Below are positions 22,808 to 33,619 of a stretch of 64,000 nucleotides of DNA, in pieces; the first letter of the stretch is position 1; each line of letters begins with the position of its first letter. The notes under the pieces are model-generated. The model was not told the origin of the DNA, did not search any database, and saw only the letters and a list, made by a program, of their open reading frames with translations. A program made the position numbers and the translations under genes. The DNA lies in the NCBI GenBank assembly GCA_949751835.1, contig CATKHK010000002.1:868001-932000 (forward strand), in the 5' to 3' direction. The stretch comes from Blepharisma japonicum. Taxonomy: Eukaryota; Ciliophora; Heterotrichea; Heterotrichida; Blepharismidae.

Positions 22808-24061
22808 TTAAGCCATTTCATTGAAAATCCTTATAAAAGACTCCACACAAGAGATTGCTACTGGTCTTCTCTCAGGATTTTCATCCAGAATTTTCATCAA
22901 AAGTTCAGCAATATTTTCATCAATTGCCGAAAAATCACTGTTTTCTTTATAATGTTTTTGAGTTAAAATATAGTAGCATAAGCATCCATATGAATAAATA
23001 TCACAATAAATATTTTTAACCCCTCTCAAAGCTTCAGAAGATGCATATAATGGCTCTTTATATGATCTCGTGCTTATATTTTCATACCCAATAATAGCAG
23101 AATTTTCTAAATCTCCAATTGCAAAGGTATTTTTTATTACTTTGAAAACACTCCATGGAGAAATGTTGAGTGATAAAATTTTCTTCATATGCATAAAGCT
23201 AAGCCCATACCCGATTCCTATAATAATTTCTAGCTTGTCTTTAAGTGAAAATCTTAGGTTATTGAATACATCAAATAAGCATGGAAATGAGTCTAATACT
23301 AATGTTTCTTTTCCTTTGAAATTAGACACCCCATAGCATCTTAATATATTTGTATGTGGCAAATGCATATGCAAAAATGCTTCTTTTGAAATTCCTTGTA
23401 GTTTTAGTGGATCTTTTGGGTGTTTTAAATGAACAAGCCTTCCTCCCATGTCTCCTTTATAAATAACTGAATATTGGTCAGTATTTCTTACACGGAAAGG
23501 CCGATATTGAGATATCAGCTGTGGAGGAATTGAAAACCAAAAGCCTTCAGTCCAGTTTGGGATTGATTGAATTGTTGAAACTAAGAAATCTGTATTAAGG
23601 GTGTGCAAGAAATACTCATAGTCTTCTGATGAAGGACAGCTGGCGGACTCTGCAGTAAAGGAGGAATTAATTGCAAAAAGGAAATCTATAGAATCTCCTT
23701 CAATTTCAACTAAAATATCATCATAAGGAATTCTTGATAAGGTCAGTCCAGAATCTTGATATAGTTGTAATAATAATTTTACTAAGCGAGTAATAATTTC
23801 TTCTCTATGCTTGTGATAAATAATAGCAAGGGGAAATGCGAGGATCTTCCATTTTGGCCTAATTTTCGAATCAGGCTGGGGATTGACAATAAGCGAAGGG
23901 GATGGCTGCCTAATTGTATTTTTTTCTTGCTGATCTTCAAATACTTCTGTTTCCTGGTCAGATTCTCGCTCAGCAGACTGATTTGGCCCTTTATGAATAC
24001 TTGCTAAGTCCTCACTTTGTAGATGTTCAGTTGACATTAAAATAATAAATTTATTTGACAT
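22808..24061 (-). CDS. Protein kinase-like pseudokinase
   Basis: 417 residues. The N-terminal half is partly disordered, with an acidic Ser/Gln-rich region. The C-terminal ~240 residues follow the protein kinase fold: beta-3 Lys in RLVHLKHP, then LPHTNILRCYGV, LSFMHMKKILSLNISPWSVF, YKEPLYASSEAL, CDIYSYGCLCYYILT and ENPERRP. However HRDxKxxN reads LNISPWSV, without the catalytic Asp, and DFG reads GDLEN. The glycine loop is also degenerate. It should therefore lack phosphotransfer and act as a scaffold or allosteric partner; partner unknown. An alternative start is the Met at 24037 (MSTEHLQSED). Confidence 0.8.
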   Translation of the reverse strand: MSNKFIILMSTEHLQSEDLASIHKGPNQSAERESDQETEVFEDQQEKNTIRQPSPSLIVNPQPDSKIRPKWKILAFPLAIIYHKHREEIITRLVKLLLQLYQDSGLTLSRIPYDDILVEIEGDSIDFLFAINSSFTAESASCPSSEDYEYFLHTLNTDFLVSTIQSIPNWTEGFWFSIPPQLISQYRPFRVRNTDQYSVIYKGDMGGRLVHLKHPKDPLKLQGISKEAFLHMHLPHTNILRCYGVSNFKGKETLVLDSFPCLFDVFNNLRFSLKDKLEIIIGIGYGLSFMHMKKILSLNISPWSVFKVIKNTFAIGDLENSAIIGYENISTRSYKEPLYASSEALRGVKNIYCDIYSYGCLCYYILTQKHYKENSDFSAIDENIAELLMKILDENPERRPVAISCVESFIRIFNEMA

Positions 24062-24352
24062 TTAAAAATTTTTCACTTAGTCCCTACACAAAATGTTTAG
24101 GATTCTTATAGAGAATCGTTCTTAATATATGAGAAAAATTTAAGCTATAGTAATTTAACAAGTAAATTTGTTTTCCATGTGTGGAGAACGATTCCATGAA
24201 TGAAGATAATATAATTTACAGTTCATGAGAAAAAATATCACTAGAGAAATTTATAATACTTATTATATAATTTTTTCTGGTTAGATACAGAATTGGACTT
24301 ATTTTTTCTAAACCACTACCTTAATAATTTTATAGTTCATAGGAATTTAAAT

Positions 24353-24780
24353 TTAAATATGAAAATTCCCTAAAAGAGATGGGGCAATAACACTAAGCAT
24401 TAATATCAGTGCTCTTTTCACATTGAAATCATATTTGATAGATATTTCTAAATATATAACTCCAAGACGATCAGCAAGTCCTTTTCCCTCATCAAAAGAT
24501 ATAATTCTTTGAGTTTCCAAGTCGCACTTATTTCCAATTAAAATACATGGCACTTCAGGGTTAGTCTCCTTATCAATCAGCTCTTTTCAAAATTGGACTT
24601 TTTCAAATGAAGCTCTCTCTATTATACTGAAAAATATAAAAAATCCATTAAAAATTCAATGCCAATTATCTGAATATATTCATCAGAATACTTTTTATCA
24701 TTATATTCCAATAAGGACGATTTTCCTGTACATTTTTCTCCTGCAAAAATAATATTAAGAGAAAATCACTAAGTAAATTT
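24353..24780 (-). pseudogene. Broken Rab-like small GTPase
   Basis: A close relative of the gene at 25213-25749. The 5' part keeps the P-loop (GEKCTGKSSLLE) and KKYSDEYIQIIGI. It then jumps out of frame to IFF, S..ERASFEKVQFW and continues as PCILIGNKCDLETQRIISFDEGKGLADRLGVIYLEISIK. About 120 nt including switch II and the DTxG motif is missing, the two halves are in different frames, and no ATG stands where the paralogue starts. The 66-codon ORF visible at its 3' end is a remnant. Confidence 0.75.
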
Positions 24781-25212
24781 TACCAAGCCTGATCTTTCAT
24801 TTATTGTTTCTTTAGGAATTTGGATATTATTACCTTAATCTAATTGGCATATTTTCATGCTGTTTTAATTGCTTTAAAGTCAGTGATATGACTCTAAAAT
24901 ACGATTAGAGCTCGCATTAATTTGATCCATTCGAAGTGAAATGCTGAAATAAATTTTGAAACTTTAGCATATATAAGATGAAATATCATTTTTCATTTAA
25001 TTCTCTTTAAATTAAAATTTTAAATAAATTAATATATACATTAAAAGCTCACTCCCACAACTTGGATTGGAGAAAATATCAATAAATTTCGATCTTCTTA
25101 ATTTAATTATAGATTTTGCTAATTGAAAGTATTTCTTTAGTCGTTAGAATTATTTTAATATAATTAAATATAAAGAAATTTAATTTTAATAACTTTTTGA
25201 TATTTTTTTAAA
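24781..25212. other. Intergenic between the two Rab-like copies
   Basis: AT-rich, with no open frame and no feature recognised. It is probably spacer of the tandem Rab duplication. Confidence 0.45.
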
Positions 25213-25749
25213 TTATTCGAAATAAAGATGATTTAAAGGAAAAGGGGCAATGGCAATATGCATTAATCTAAATGCTGTTTTCACATTAATACCATTTTTG
25301 ATAGAAATTTCTAAATATATCATCCCAAGACTATCAGCAAGCTTTTTTCCCTCGTCATAAGATATAATTCTTTGAGTTTGCAAGTCGCATTTATTTCCAA
25401 TTAAAATACATGGAACTTGGATATAAAACTCAGCATATATAAGCTGTCATCAATATAGGACATTTTCAAAAGATTTTCTATCGATTACGCTAAAAAATAT
25501 AAAAAATCCACTCCCTAGTCGAATATGAGTTCTAGTGAGTGTTATGAATTTTTGGTCTCCTGATGTATCCCATATGAAAAACCTTAAATATTTGTTGTAG
25601 CATTGCATAATTTTTATTTGCTGAATAAATCTTACAGATCCAATGCCAATTGTCTGAATATATTCATCAGAATACTTTTTATCGCTATGTTTCAATAAAG
25701 ATGATTTTCCTGTGCGCTTATCTCCTAAAAAGACAATGTTTAAGTACAT
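25213..25749 (-). CDS. Divergent Rab-like small GTPase
   Basis: 178 residues using two adjacent TGA codons as Trp (ENVLYWWQ, at about 25445-25450). G1 is GDKRTGKSS, G3 WDTSGDQKF, G4 NKCDL and G5 LEISIK. Switch I reads YSDEYIQTIGIGSVRF. The G3 position normally holding the catalytic Gln (WDTAGQE) is Asp, so hydrolysis may be slow. The C-terminus (PLNHLYFE) lacks prenylatable cysteines, so membrane attachment is not by the usual Rab route. By family a vesicle-traffic switch; specific role unknown. Confidence 0.8.
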
Positions 25750-25887
25750 TTCAATATTATTAGTCCATTTTTAGCTCAAAATCTGATTCGATTCCACATA
25801 AATCCATCATTCTAAAACTCTTATATTTAATTTATATAAGTAAAACTCCAGTAAAGCCTTTAAACTATTTGATTTATTAGGGAAAAT

Positions 25888-26673
25888 ATGGAGATTTTTA
25901 ACGAAAAAGCAAATTCAATTTCCTTCGACAGGCGAGATCGCTCACGAACCCCACTGCCTCCAAAATCAGCTACCCCAAAATTTCTCCCCTCTATAAAAAG
26001 AAAGCACAAGTCGACAGAAAGGCCATCAAAGCATAAATCAGACAAAAAAGAAAAAAATTCAATATCACGTGAAGAGTCTGCATCAATAGGTCTTAAATAT
26101 TATCGTCTACCTTCTAACTACCCTAAGCATTTTGATACATTTTCTGAATACACCAATAAAGAAGGCAAACAAATTCCACTACTACACCGTGGAATTGTTG
26201 TGAAAACACTATATAATCTGCATAGAGATGTCCAGCCTATAGTAAACAAATTCAATCTCCATTATGCAGCTTTGAGTGAAAATCATCCAACTAAAGGAAA
26301 AGCTGCGTTTACAAATAGAATTCCATTAAAATTTTTTGGGCCGAATGCACATGCTCATCATATTTTAATTAGAATTAGACATCCTAGCTTACCTAATGAC
26401 CCCAAAAAATTTTATAATAAATCAACTTTACTTGCAATACTTTTCCATGAATTAGCACATATAAGACATATGGACCATAAGCAGGATTTTATGCTATTAA
26501 TTAGGGATATATATTTATATGCAAGCAGGATTAATTTATTTCCAAAAGATGAGGAACATCAAATGCCAAGCTGCAGAGAATGGGAAAAGCTAATATATAA
26601 TTTTAAAGGCCGCGTTTCTGACGAAGTTTTAAACGATTTATACAAATCAAATGAAACGAGTTTTACAAATTAA
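25888..26673 (+). CDS. WLM-domain (Wss1/SprT-like) zinc metalloprotease
   Basis: 261 residues. The active-site helix is FHELAHIRHMDH: H187, E188, H191 and H197 give the HExxH-x5-H zinc motif of WLM proteases (Wss1, which clears DNA-protein crosslinks). Flanking LLAILF and DFMLLIRDIY fit the domain. The first ~65 residues are basic and disordered, rich in Arg/Ser/Lys, likely nuclear targeting or DNA binding (inference). I see no C-terminal SIM or SHP box of yeast Wss1. Role in crosslink repair is inferred from the family. Confidence 0.82.
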   Translation: MEIFNEKANSISFDRRDRSRTPLPPKSATPKFLPSIKRKHKSTERPSKHKSDKKEKNSISREESASIGLKYYRLPSNYPKHFDTFSEYTNKEGKQIPLLHRGIVVKTLYNLHRDVQPIVNKFNLHYAALSENHPTKGKAAFTNRIPLKFFGPNAHAHHILIRIRHPSLPNDPKKFYNKSTLLAILFHELAHIRHMDHKQDFMLLIRDIYLYASRINLFPKDEEHQMPSCREWEKLIYNFKGRVSDEVLNDLYKSNETSFTN

Positions 26674-26979
26674 TTAAAAATGCTTATAAATATTACGGAT
26701 TTTGAAAATATTAATTAGAGGAATATAAATATATTTATTACATGATAAAGTTAAATGAGTCTAATAATATTTGCACTCTGAGTAATTATCATTATTATAA
26801 CTGAAGAAGTATTAGTTGATAATATTATAAATAATAGAGCTAAGTGTTTGCCATAGGAAATAAAATTTTTAATTAATGCATGAAATAAATTATTTATTCT
26901 TCATTTCGCAATTATTAAAAGATTTTTGCAAAAAATTGGCTCACTACAAATCATTTTTTATAGCTTAATTATAATCATA

Positions 26980-27924
26980 ATGGAAACACCAACAGATACT
27001 CTCGATGAAAAAATTAGAAAAATTATAAGTGAATACAGTTGTATACACTGTGGCAGTCCAATCAGTAAAAGTGCACAGCAAAGTGAACTATATAGGACTT
27101 CCCCAGCTAAATTTAATTTCGCAGATCAAGCTGACTCAGTTAAAGATCAAGCCCAAAATTCTAGCTCAATAAAGCCATCCTCAGAGTCTAATTCTCTATT
27201 TTTAGAATCATTAGAAACCTTTGCTGCGTTAAAATCAAAACTTCCACAGTCTTCTCAAGCCCCAATAACTCCATCTGCCGGAGTCGTGATTCCTTTGAGG
27301 TCAGGAGAAACAGTAATTTCTCATGGAGACGCAATCAAAAAATTCCAAGTAACTAGAGCAGTTCCTTTAAAGAGACTTTCAGAAAGAAAAAAACAGTCAC
27401 AAAATTTGAAAAATGAGAGAAAAATTAGCTTAAAACCAAAAAATGAGATAAAAATTACCCCGAAAACTCCTCTTTCCAGCACAGGAACAATAAAAACCCC
27501 TATTAAACCAAAAGAAATTTCGAGCCCAAAGTCTCCTAAAGTAATAGAATTTTCCTTAAAAGAATATTTCAGCAAAGACTTGTCCCCAACACCATTATTA
27601 AACGTCCCTAAGCCATATCCCTTTAAATCAGCTGACTTAGAGCAGCCATCTCCAACACCTCATAGGAATATCACAATAAATCTAGTAGAAAGCATAAAAC
27701 AATGAAACCCCTTAGAGTCTCCTAAGACAGCTGATGCATTAACAGCCAGATCAACTTATTCTCCTAATAACAAAAAATCTAGTTATAAAGCCTTATTAAG
27801 TAAATCTCACAGCACAAAATTTATTGACATAAAAAATCCTATGATAGCTGAGAAAAGAAGATTATCTGAAGATAACGCAAAATCTAATAGCGAAGTTGTC
27901 CCAAGACTTAAAAGAAAACCGTAA
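26980..27924 (+). CDS. Disordered Ser/Pro/Lys-rich protein
   Basis: 314 residues from ATG 26980 (METPTDTLDEK), passing one in-frame TGA (Trp) at about 27703. There is a short N-terminal helix with a single CIHC pair; the rest is low-complexity Ser/Pro/Lys with repeated SPK/TPxxP-like sites (KTPLSST, IKTPIKP, SSPKSPK), candidates for proline-directed phosphorylation. No domain recognised. The frame is also open upstream of 26980 but without a convincing earlier ATG. Confidence 0.65.
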
Positions 27925-27957
27925 ATACACTAGGGAAGTCTATTATAAATATTTCAT

Positions 27958-28935
27958 TTATATTTTAAGTATTTTTAATCCTCTATTATAAGCTAGTGCA
28001 ATCCAGTCAGGGTTTATATGCGACCTCTGGACATTGTTAATTTCTGACCCAATAGAATATGAATATATCGGTGACGAGCTTTGGCTTTGACCTTTAATTT
28101 CCCATATAAGTGCCTGATGGTCATCACTACCAGTAAGTAGCTGGTTTCCTGACACAGGCGACCAAGCCAGCGCATTTACACAGCTATTATGTCCAAACAG
28201 CTGAGTTACAGGCCCTGACAAATTTCGTATATCTAAAATCATAACTGTCGAGGAATCCATTACAATGGTCGCCAAATAATTCGGATCTAGCTTGCTCCAC
28301 GCTAATCTTAAACATGGGTAAAAATCCTGCCGCTCATATAAAACAGTACTAGACTCCAAATTTCTCAAATCAAACTGTCTGACAGACCCATCGCCTCCAG
28401 CTGTGGCAAAAATATTAACACCCTGAGCAAAAGCAATATCATAAGCTTCTTTGTCGTGGGCGATCATTTTGGCTCTGACCTCTTCACGCTCAATATCCCA
28501 AATTGCACAGGTCGAGTCTATTGAAGAAGTCCCAATCATTGTCAGATCAGTAGAATTCCAGTCAAAACTGGTCAGTGGGGGCGGGAAATCTTTTTTAGAT
28601 ATATCCACAAGGGTGCTTTTTAAAGAAATTTCAGTTTCATGCTGCCAGATCCTCAGACAATCTCCTACAGACGCAAATAATTCTGGGTGGGTGCCAGAGG
28701 TGTCAGGGCTAAATAGAATTTTGGTTTGTGGATAAGTAACCTCTTGTTGGGTTTTGCATTCGTAATTTTCTGAATTTTTGTCAATAATTTGGATTGCATT
28801 ATGCTGGGTTTCTGTGAAAGACCCAATTGCAAGCTTATAAGGGCTTCTAGGGGAGTTTGAGAAAGATAAAGAATAAACAGTTCAGGGTGTTGTGTAGTCA
28901 TAGTTAAAAACCTCGTGAGATGGGTCTGAAGACAT
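27958..28935 (-). CDS. DCAF7: WD40 protein, DCAF7/WDR68 (HAN11) orthologue
   Basis: 325 residues from ATG 28935, with TGA as Trp in TTPWTVYSL near the start. Diagnostic blocks match DCAF7/WDR68: PLTSFDWNSTD, GTSSIDSTCAIWD, AHDKEAYDIAF, GGDGSVRQFDLR, DPNYLAT, VNALAWSP, DDHQALIWEI and GSEINNVQ. It is a seven-bladed propeller scaffold; in animals it binds DYRK1A/HIPK2 kinases and CUL4-DDB1, and in plants the relative TTG1 binds bHLH/MYB factors. It lies 21 nt downstream of the cyclin gene on the same strand. Confidence 0.93.
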
Positions 28936-28956
28936 TATTTAATTAAAATTACCTCT

Positions 28957-29763
28957 TTAATAGGATTTTTCATCACAATTTCTTCTTATATAAGTTTCGA
29001 TGCTTTCAAGGGTTAGAGAATTAAGTTTATTTGCGTCATAAGGAGAGGTTTGGGAATGAAGCACTCTTATAAGTGTTCTCTTGCAGGCGTCAATTCTCTC
29101 GATATCAAGGGAAATTTGGTTAAACAGTAGCTGGATTCACTGATTTCTGAAATTCAGCTGGTTGTATTGCTCAAGGGCGCAGATTGTGCTTGATATAGCG
29201 ATTTCTAAAGGTTTGTATTGGGAGAGCTCATAATTTCCGTAGCAGACACAGGCGAAAGCATCGAGGCGATCATATATCCTGCAAAAGTCGTTGTCAAGGC
29301 CAGTTAAAATTAGGAGTCTTCGGGCAAGCTCTGAAGCTGTCGTTATGTTGAGTTTCCATTCAAGCTTGTGCAAAATGAAGACTTCTGTCAGTTGGATTTC
29401 TGAAATTCTATGCCGGCTCCCTGCATGAATTAAAGCATCCTGCAATGTGAATTGTTTACTTTCGTTAAATTTGATCGAGATCATTATTGTTACGATTCCA
29501 AGCAATTGCATAACGCTTTTTGCAGTTTTTACCTTAGAGAGAAATAAATCCATCACAGTTATAGCAAATTGAATTGTTTCAACCCGTAAGTTCAAATCTT
29601 GAGACAGCTTGAACATCCATTGCACTAGCTTGTCTCTCATTCAACCTTGAATTTCATTCCCATCAAGAAAATTTTCAAGGGGAGGTTTTTCTTTTTCTCT
29701 ACTGAGAAGAAAGTTCAGAGATTCAATGTTATTTTCAAATACTTGGTTACACTTTTTAGACAT
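28957..29763 (-). CDS. Cyclin (N-terminal cyclin-box protein)
   Basis: 268 residues from ATG 29763, with TGA as Trp at about 29640 and 29137. The cyclin box is clear: MRDKLVQWMFKLSQDLNLRVETIQFAITVMDLFLS, with the R-D-x-L and W positions of the MRAIL helix, then LGIVTIMISIKFNE (the LA..C..iAsKfeE helix). LTEVFILHKLEWKLNITT matches the eMe..IL..L.w.l motif. The second fold follows (LARRLLILTG..). No destruction box was noticed. It should activate a CDK; which class of cyclin is not resolved. Confidence 0.85.
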
Positions 29764-30210
29764 CTTCTATTTAATTGGAAGTAAAAAGTTTATCGAGTCT
29801 ATACGCTCTTAAATTATTATAAATTTAAAGGCAAATAGAGCAGTTTTATTATAAAATAAAAACCAAAATATAATCAATTTTTCTTTGCATTGTTAAAATT
29901 GATGCGCCATAACCGTTTAACATAAATTTAAGTAAAATTAAGTTTACTTGCCTCAGCTTTCGTTAAGGAAACTATTATTATGCGTTGGCGTAACAAAACA
30001 TTATTTATTTTATTTTCATTAATAAGAGCCATTTTATAGTAAAAGAGTTATTATGAATGATAATAAGGCTATAAAATAAAGCTAATGCCTTTAAATTTTG
30101 TTATTTCCTTTTGCTTCGTAACTAATTTCTATGCATTTAAATTAATTATCATTTCATTTAAAAAATTCATTTGCTATACATTTATAATGAAATAGGGGTT
30201 TATTAATAAA
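29764..30210. other. Intergenic, no gene seen
   Basis: AT-rich, stop-dense on both strands. It contains the upstream region of the cyclin gene and the 3' flank of the next minus-strand gene. Confidence 0.5.
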
Positions 30211-31180
30211 TTATTGAGCCTTAATAGCTTTTTTTGGAACACTTGCAGATCTAGGGCTATATTGCTGAAGCTTAATAAAATCAGATGAGTCATAGCATAC
30301 TTTGCAATAAGTATAAGTAGGCTTCACAAGTACATCACCCTTAATACTCCCAAAATCAATTTTCGACAAGCTCATATTAGGATCTGGTTCATGTCTCCAC
30401 GAATTTTCTGCTATTTGTTGGCTTTGCTCATCTTGCCTATAAATTTGACTCCTTGGAGACATTTGCATTGCTTTTACCCAATTTCCATCTGTTATTGGTC
30501 GATTATTTGCTGATTTGATATTATATAAGGTTTCTTTATTATGATCAATAAATTTAACATCCAAAGTAATTGGCGAAAGTGTTTTTGGCCGTGAAATAGC
30601 AGTCTTTGTCGTCGGTTTTTCATCAATTATGTTGCTTTCGTTTAATTGAAGTCTCATAAGTCTTTTTAATTCACCTTTTGGCCGAATACTCAGCACATTT
30701 CTATGTAAAAAATTACAACTTGTTTTCCAAATAATTTTTCATGTAATCAACCTCATCTCTAAGACTTTGATTTGTTTGCTCTAATAACTAATTAGAAAAT
30801 ACTGAAATTTTCCTAATTTCATCTGGATACCTTTTTACACCTCGTAGGCGATGTTTAGTAGGAGAAGATGTTTCAGTGCTAATATCAATTGATGGTAAAG
30901 TTGTAGATAAGGTATTTTCATAAATATTTGATCTATCAGTGCCTATTTTTTGGCATCTTTTTCCATTATGTTCAGCAGGAATTTTAATTGGACTTATTTC
31001 TCTAAGAATAAAAGCTTTTCCAGCTGTTTTTTTGAATTCTGGAGATATTTCATTTTGGGAGTTACGGCGTTGCTCATAAAAATTTGAATTATTTACTGTC
31101 TGGATTGCTCTAGTTGCTAGGTTTGGGAGAACCCTTATATGGGACTCTATTGCCTGATGAATTTGAGAATCAAGAGACAT
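30211..31180 (-). CDS. Hypothetical protein, two micro-introns
   Basis: 312 residues in three exons, from ATG 31180; introns at 30788-30802 (15 nt) and 30701-30716 (16 nt). Exon 1 is disordered and basic (SPTKHRLRGVKRYPDE). Exon 2 encodes a short coiled-coil-like piece (LLEQTNQSLRDEVDYMKNYL). Exon 3 holds LKRLMRLQLNE, and a late CKVC pair near the C-terminus. The total exon length is divisible by three only with both introns removed. No family recognised. Confidence 0.7.
30701..30716 (-). other. 16-nt intron
   Basis: Minus strand GTAATTTTTTACATAG. It joins ..YLENKL to NVLSIRPKGE, in phase 2; retention gives TAA at once. Confidence 0.7.
30788..30802 (-). other. 15-nt intron
   Basis: Minus strand GTATTTTCTAATTAG, phase 0, ending in an in-frame TAG if retained. 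It joins DEIRKIS to LLEQTNQS. Confidence 0.72.
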
Positions 31181-31205
31181 TTTAATTTAATTAATTAACA
31201 AAAAA

Positions 31206-31985
31206 TTACGGCAGTGGGCCCAAATATCCAGGCTCTCCAGGTCTTAATCTATGAGGTTTGCTGTATTGTGGATCAAAAACTTGTAGATTAGGATACTTAA
31301 TTTCCTGGCTGACAGGCTCTTGCTTTATTGTTTCATAGCTTTGATGAGATGGGTCAGTTGTATGCTGCACTTTTCCATATATAATATCCCCTTGACTAAT
31401 CACAGCTGGCTCTACAGGCTTTTCGCCGGGCACCTGAAGGATTTTTTCAGATGCTAAATTCTGCTCAGGTTGTGGCCTAGCTGGCTTACTTGAAATTTGT
31501 GGGAATCCCTGATCATATTCAGGCTTAATATATCCAAATTGATAAACCCCTCCCTCAGCTGTTCCTTGTTGCAAAGTAACTGGATGATAAACAAATCTCA
31601 AAAATACTTGCCCAGCATTTTTTTCTTGAAAATTTATAGCAAACCATCCTTCAAAGCTTTTCATTAGAAATATATTTGCGAGTGGGATTTTTGCATTGCC
31701 AACTTCTTCATCACCTTTTATAGGTCTTCGATCCCATACAGAAACTTCTAGAGAGTCTTCATTTGTTACCAAAAAATTAAATTGTTCTTTTCAATTAGGA
31801 AATTTTCCAGCATTTATATCAATATTTGAGCATAAAGTTTGTTTGCCGACTTTTATTATACAGTAAGGATCCATCGTACCAAATGTTTCGACATCTCTTA
31901 CAAGCTTGGCGCTGACAGGGTGTACAACTAAGATTCCTGATTGCATTGCCATTTTACCTAAAAAATTATCAGCCAACCAAATCAT
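31206..31985 (-). CDS. C2-domain protein A
   Basis: 259 residues from 31985, with TGA as Trp at about 31791 (KFPNWKEQF). The C2 domain covers residues ~15-140: GILVVHPVSAKLVRD, GTMDPYCIIKVG, SLEVSVWDRRPIKGDEEVGNA. The Asp residues in MDPY, VWDRR and GDEE are in the calcium-loop positions. The tail is Pro/Gln-rich (PARPQPEQN, YSKPHRLRPGEPGYLGPLP). An internal Met (MAMQSGILVV, 31952) is an alternative start closer to that of its neighbours. By family it binds calcium and/or membrane phospholipid. Confidence 0.82.
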
Positions 31986-32018
31986 TTTTTTCGTCAGATT
32001 TTAATTTAATCTATTTAG

Positions 32019-32603
32019 TTACTCTGTTTTGCGCCTTTCAAATTTTAGGAGTGGATCTGTATCTGTTGATTTAAATTTTTCTGTCAAATCACCTGAAAAT
32101 TCTTCGCGCTGAGCTTGAGTTTCGTGCTTTGGGGGCAGGGTAAAATCGTGCAATGGATGGGTTTCTTTTTCATGCTCAAAACCAATGAACTTAGACTCAA
32201 CATTTCCTATTTTCGAAGGAAATTCTTGAGAGCCAGAACTGAATTTCATATATATTCTAATCTGTCCAGCATTTTCGTTTTCATGGTAGACTCCGATTCA
32301 GTCTTCGAAAATATTTGTAGTAAAAATATTCTCTAAAGGAATCGTGGCGCTTCCTATTTCTTGGTCTCCTTTAATTGTCCTCCTATCAATTATTGTGAGT
32401 TTCATATGATTTTCACCAGAAACCTTAAAAACGAATTCATCACTCCAATGAGGGTTTGTTCCTCCACTTTCACAGATTTTGGTGCTGAATACTTGATCTT
32501 CAATTTTAATTTCACAGTAGGGACTCATAATTCCAAGCATTTCGACATCTCGGACTAATTTTGCACTTATAGGTTTTACATATAAAATACCAGATTTTTC
32601 CAT
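32019..32603 (-). CDS. C2-domain protein B
   Basis: 194 residues from 32603, with TGA as Trp near 32298 (IFEDWIGVYH). The C2 domain follows the same order as its neighbours: GILYVKPISAKLVRD, MSPYCEIKI, NPHWSDEF, MKLTIIDRRTIKGDQEIGSATIPL. MSPY lacks the Asp of MDPY, so the first calcium loop is weakened. The C-terminal ~60 residues are charged and probably unstructured. It lies 33 nt upstream of protein A on the same strand. Confidence 0.8.
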
Positions 32604-32787
32604 ATTATTTTTATGGAAATATCTAAAATAGTTAATTTTCTGTTCAGTCTTGCTAATATAAAGCCAATATGAGAGGTATTAAAATCACTATTTTAGCTCA
32701 TTTTTTATGGTAAAATTTACAAACTCATTCATAATTTAATAGATTAAAAAATCTCCAAATAAATTAATTGTTTTTAACTAAAAAGAT

Positions 32788-33234
32788 TTAATATCCTTGC
32801 TGAGGAAGCTGCTGACCCATACCTTGTTGACCAGCGCCCTGCCCTGCACCCAGAAATTCTTCATTAAACACTATTTGAAGTCTAACTTGGCCAGCCACAC
32901 TTCCTTTATGAATCAAATCCACCCAATCCTCGAACTGCTTCACACTTATCACATTCATTAATGGAATAGTCGCAGCCCCGAGCTCTTTATCTTTTGCAAG
33001 TGTTCTTTTATCATAAACAGCAATATGAATTTGGTCCTCTCCAGACACCACGAAATTCAGCTGCTCATCCCAATTAGGAGTCTTTCCACCATTCCTGCAG
33101 TAGTTTGTTTTCTGCTCGTGTGGGCCAACTCTTATTACAACATATGGATCCATAGTTCCAGTTGCCTTGTCCTTAATCAGCTTTGCGCTAATTGGTCTCA
33201 CTATTAAATTTCCGCGACGTAATTGCTGAGCCAT
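32788..33234 (-). CDS. C2-domain protein C
   Basis: 148 residues from MAQQLRRGN at 33234 (the frame is open to 33279, but the internal Met aligns with the neighbours). It is almost a bare C2 domain: GNLIVRPISAKLIKD, GTMDPYVVIRVG, TPNWDEQLNFVV, IAVYDKRTLAKDKELGAAT, with the acidic loop residues all present. It ends with a Gly/Gln-rich tail (GAGQGAGQQGMGQQ). All tryptophans are TGG. It is probably the most conserved member of the cluster and possibly the only one with full calcium binding. Confidence 0.85.
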   Translation of the reverse strand: MAQQLRRGNLIVRPISAKLIKDKATGTMDPYVVIRVGPHEQKTNYCRNGGKTPNWDEQLNFVVSGEDQIHIAVYDKRTLAKDKELGAATIPLMNVISVKQFEDWVDLIHKGSVAGQVRLQIVFNEEFLGAGQGAGQQGMGQQLPQQGY

Positions 33235-33619
33235 TTTATATTTATAAATTATAGGCCATTGTTTGCAAAAAATGGACATTTTCTAATCTGATAAGGAGAA
33301 ATTAAAATAATGTGGTGAAGAAGTAAAGTGTTTTAGAAATTTCGATGAAAGCCAAATTTGAAAATAAACGTTTATTTAACTTGGGAAAATCGAATAAAAA
33401 TTGTATAAGATGAAATATTTTTAAAAAAAAGATATTTTCTTTAAAAATGAAGTTTTGAAAGCTCAATTTTTCTTACGCTATTTTAAATAATTTACAAGAA
33501 AACCTTAAGGATTACTCATATCCTTTTATAAATCAGAATTTCTATAGTTTCTGCACCTTATATTTTAAATAATTCCACATAAAATCTGCTTAAAATAACT
33601 AATTAATTTATTTTCATAA
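33235..33619. other. Intergenic between divergent C2 genes
   Basis: Shared upstream region of C2 protein C (minus) and C2 protein D (plus). AT-rich; could hold a bidirectional promoter, but no motif can be named. Confidence 0.45.

Noticed and set aside
24353-24780. Rab-like pseudogene rescued by a micro-intron
   Set aside because: The missing ~120 nt includes switch II and DTxG, and no 15-16-nt GT..AG removal joins the two frames.
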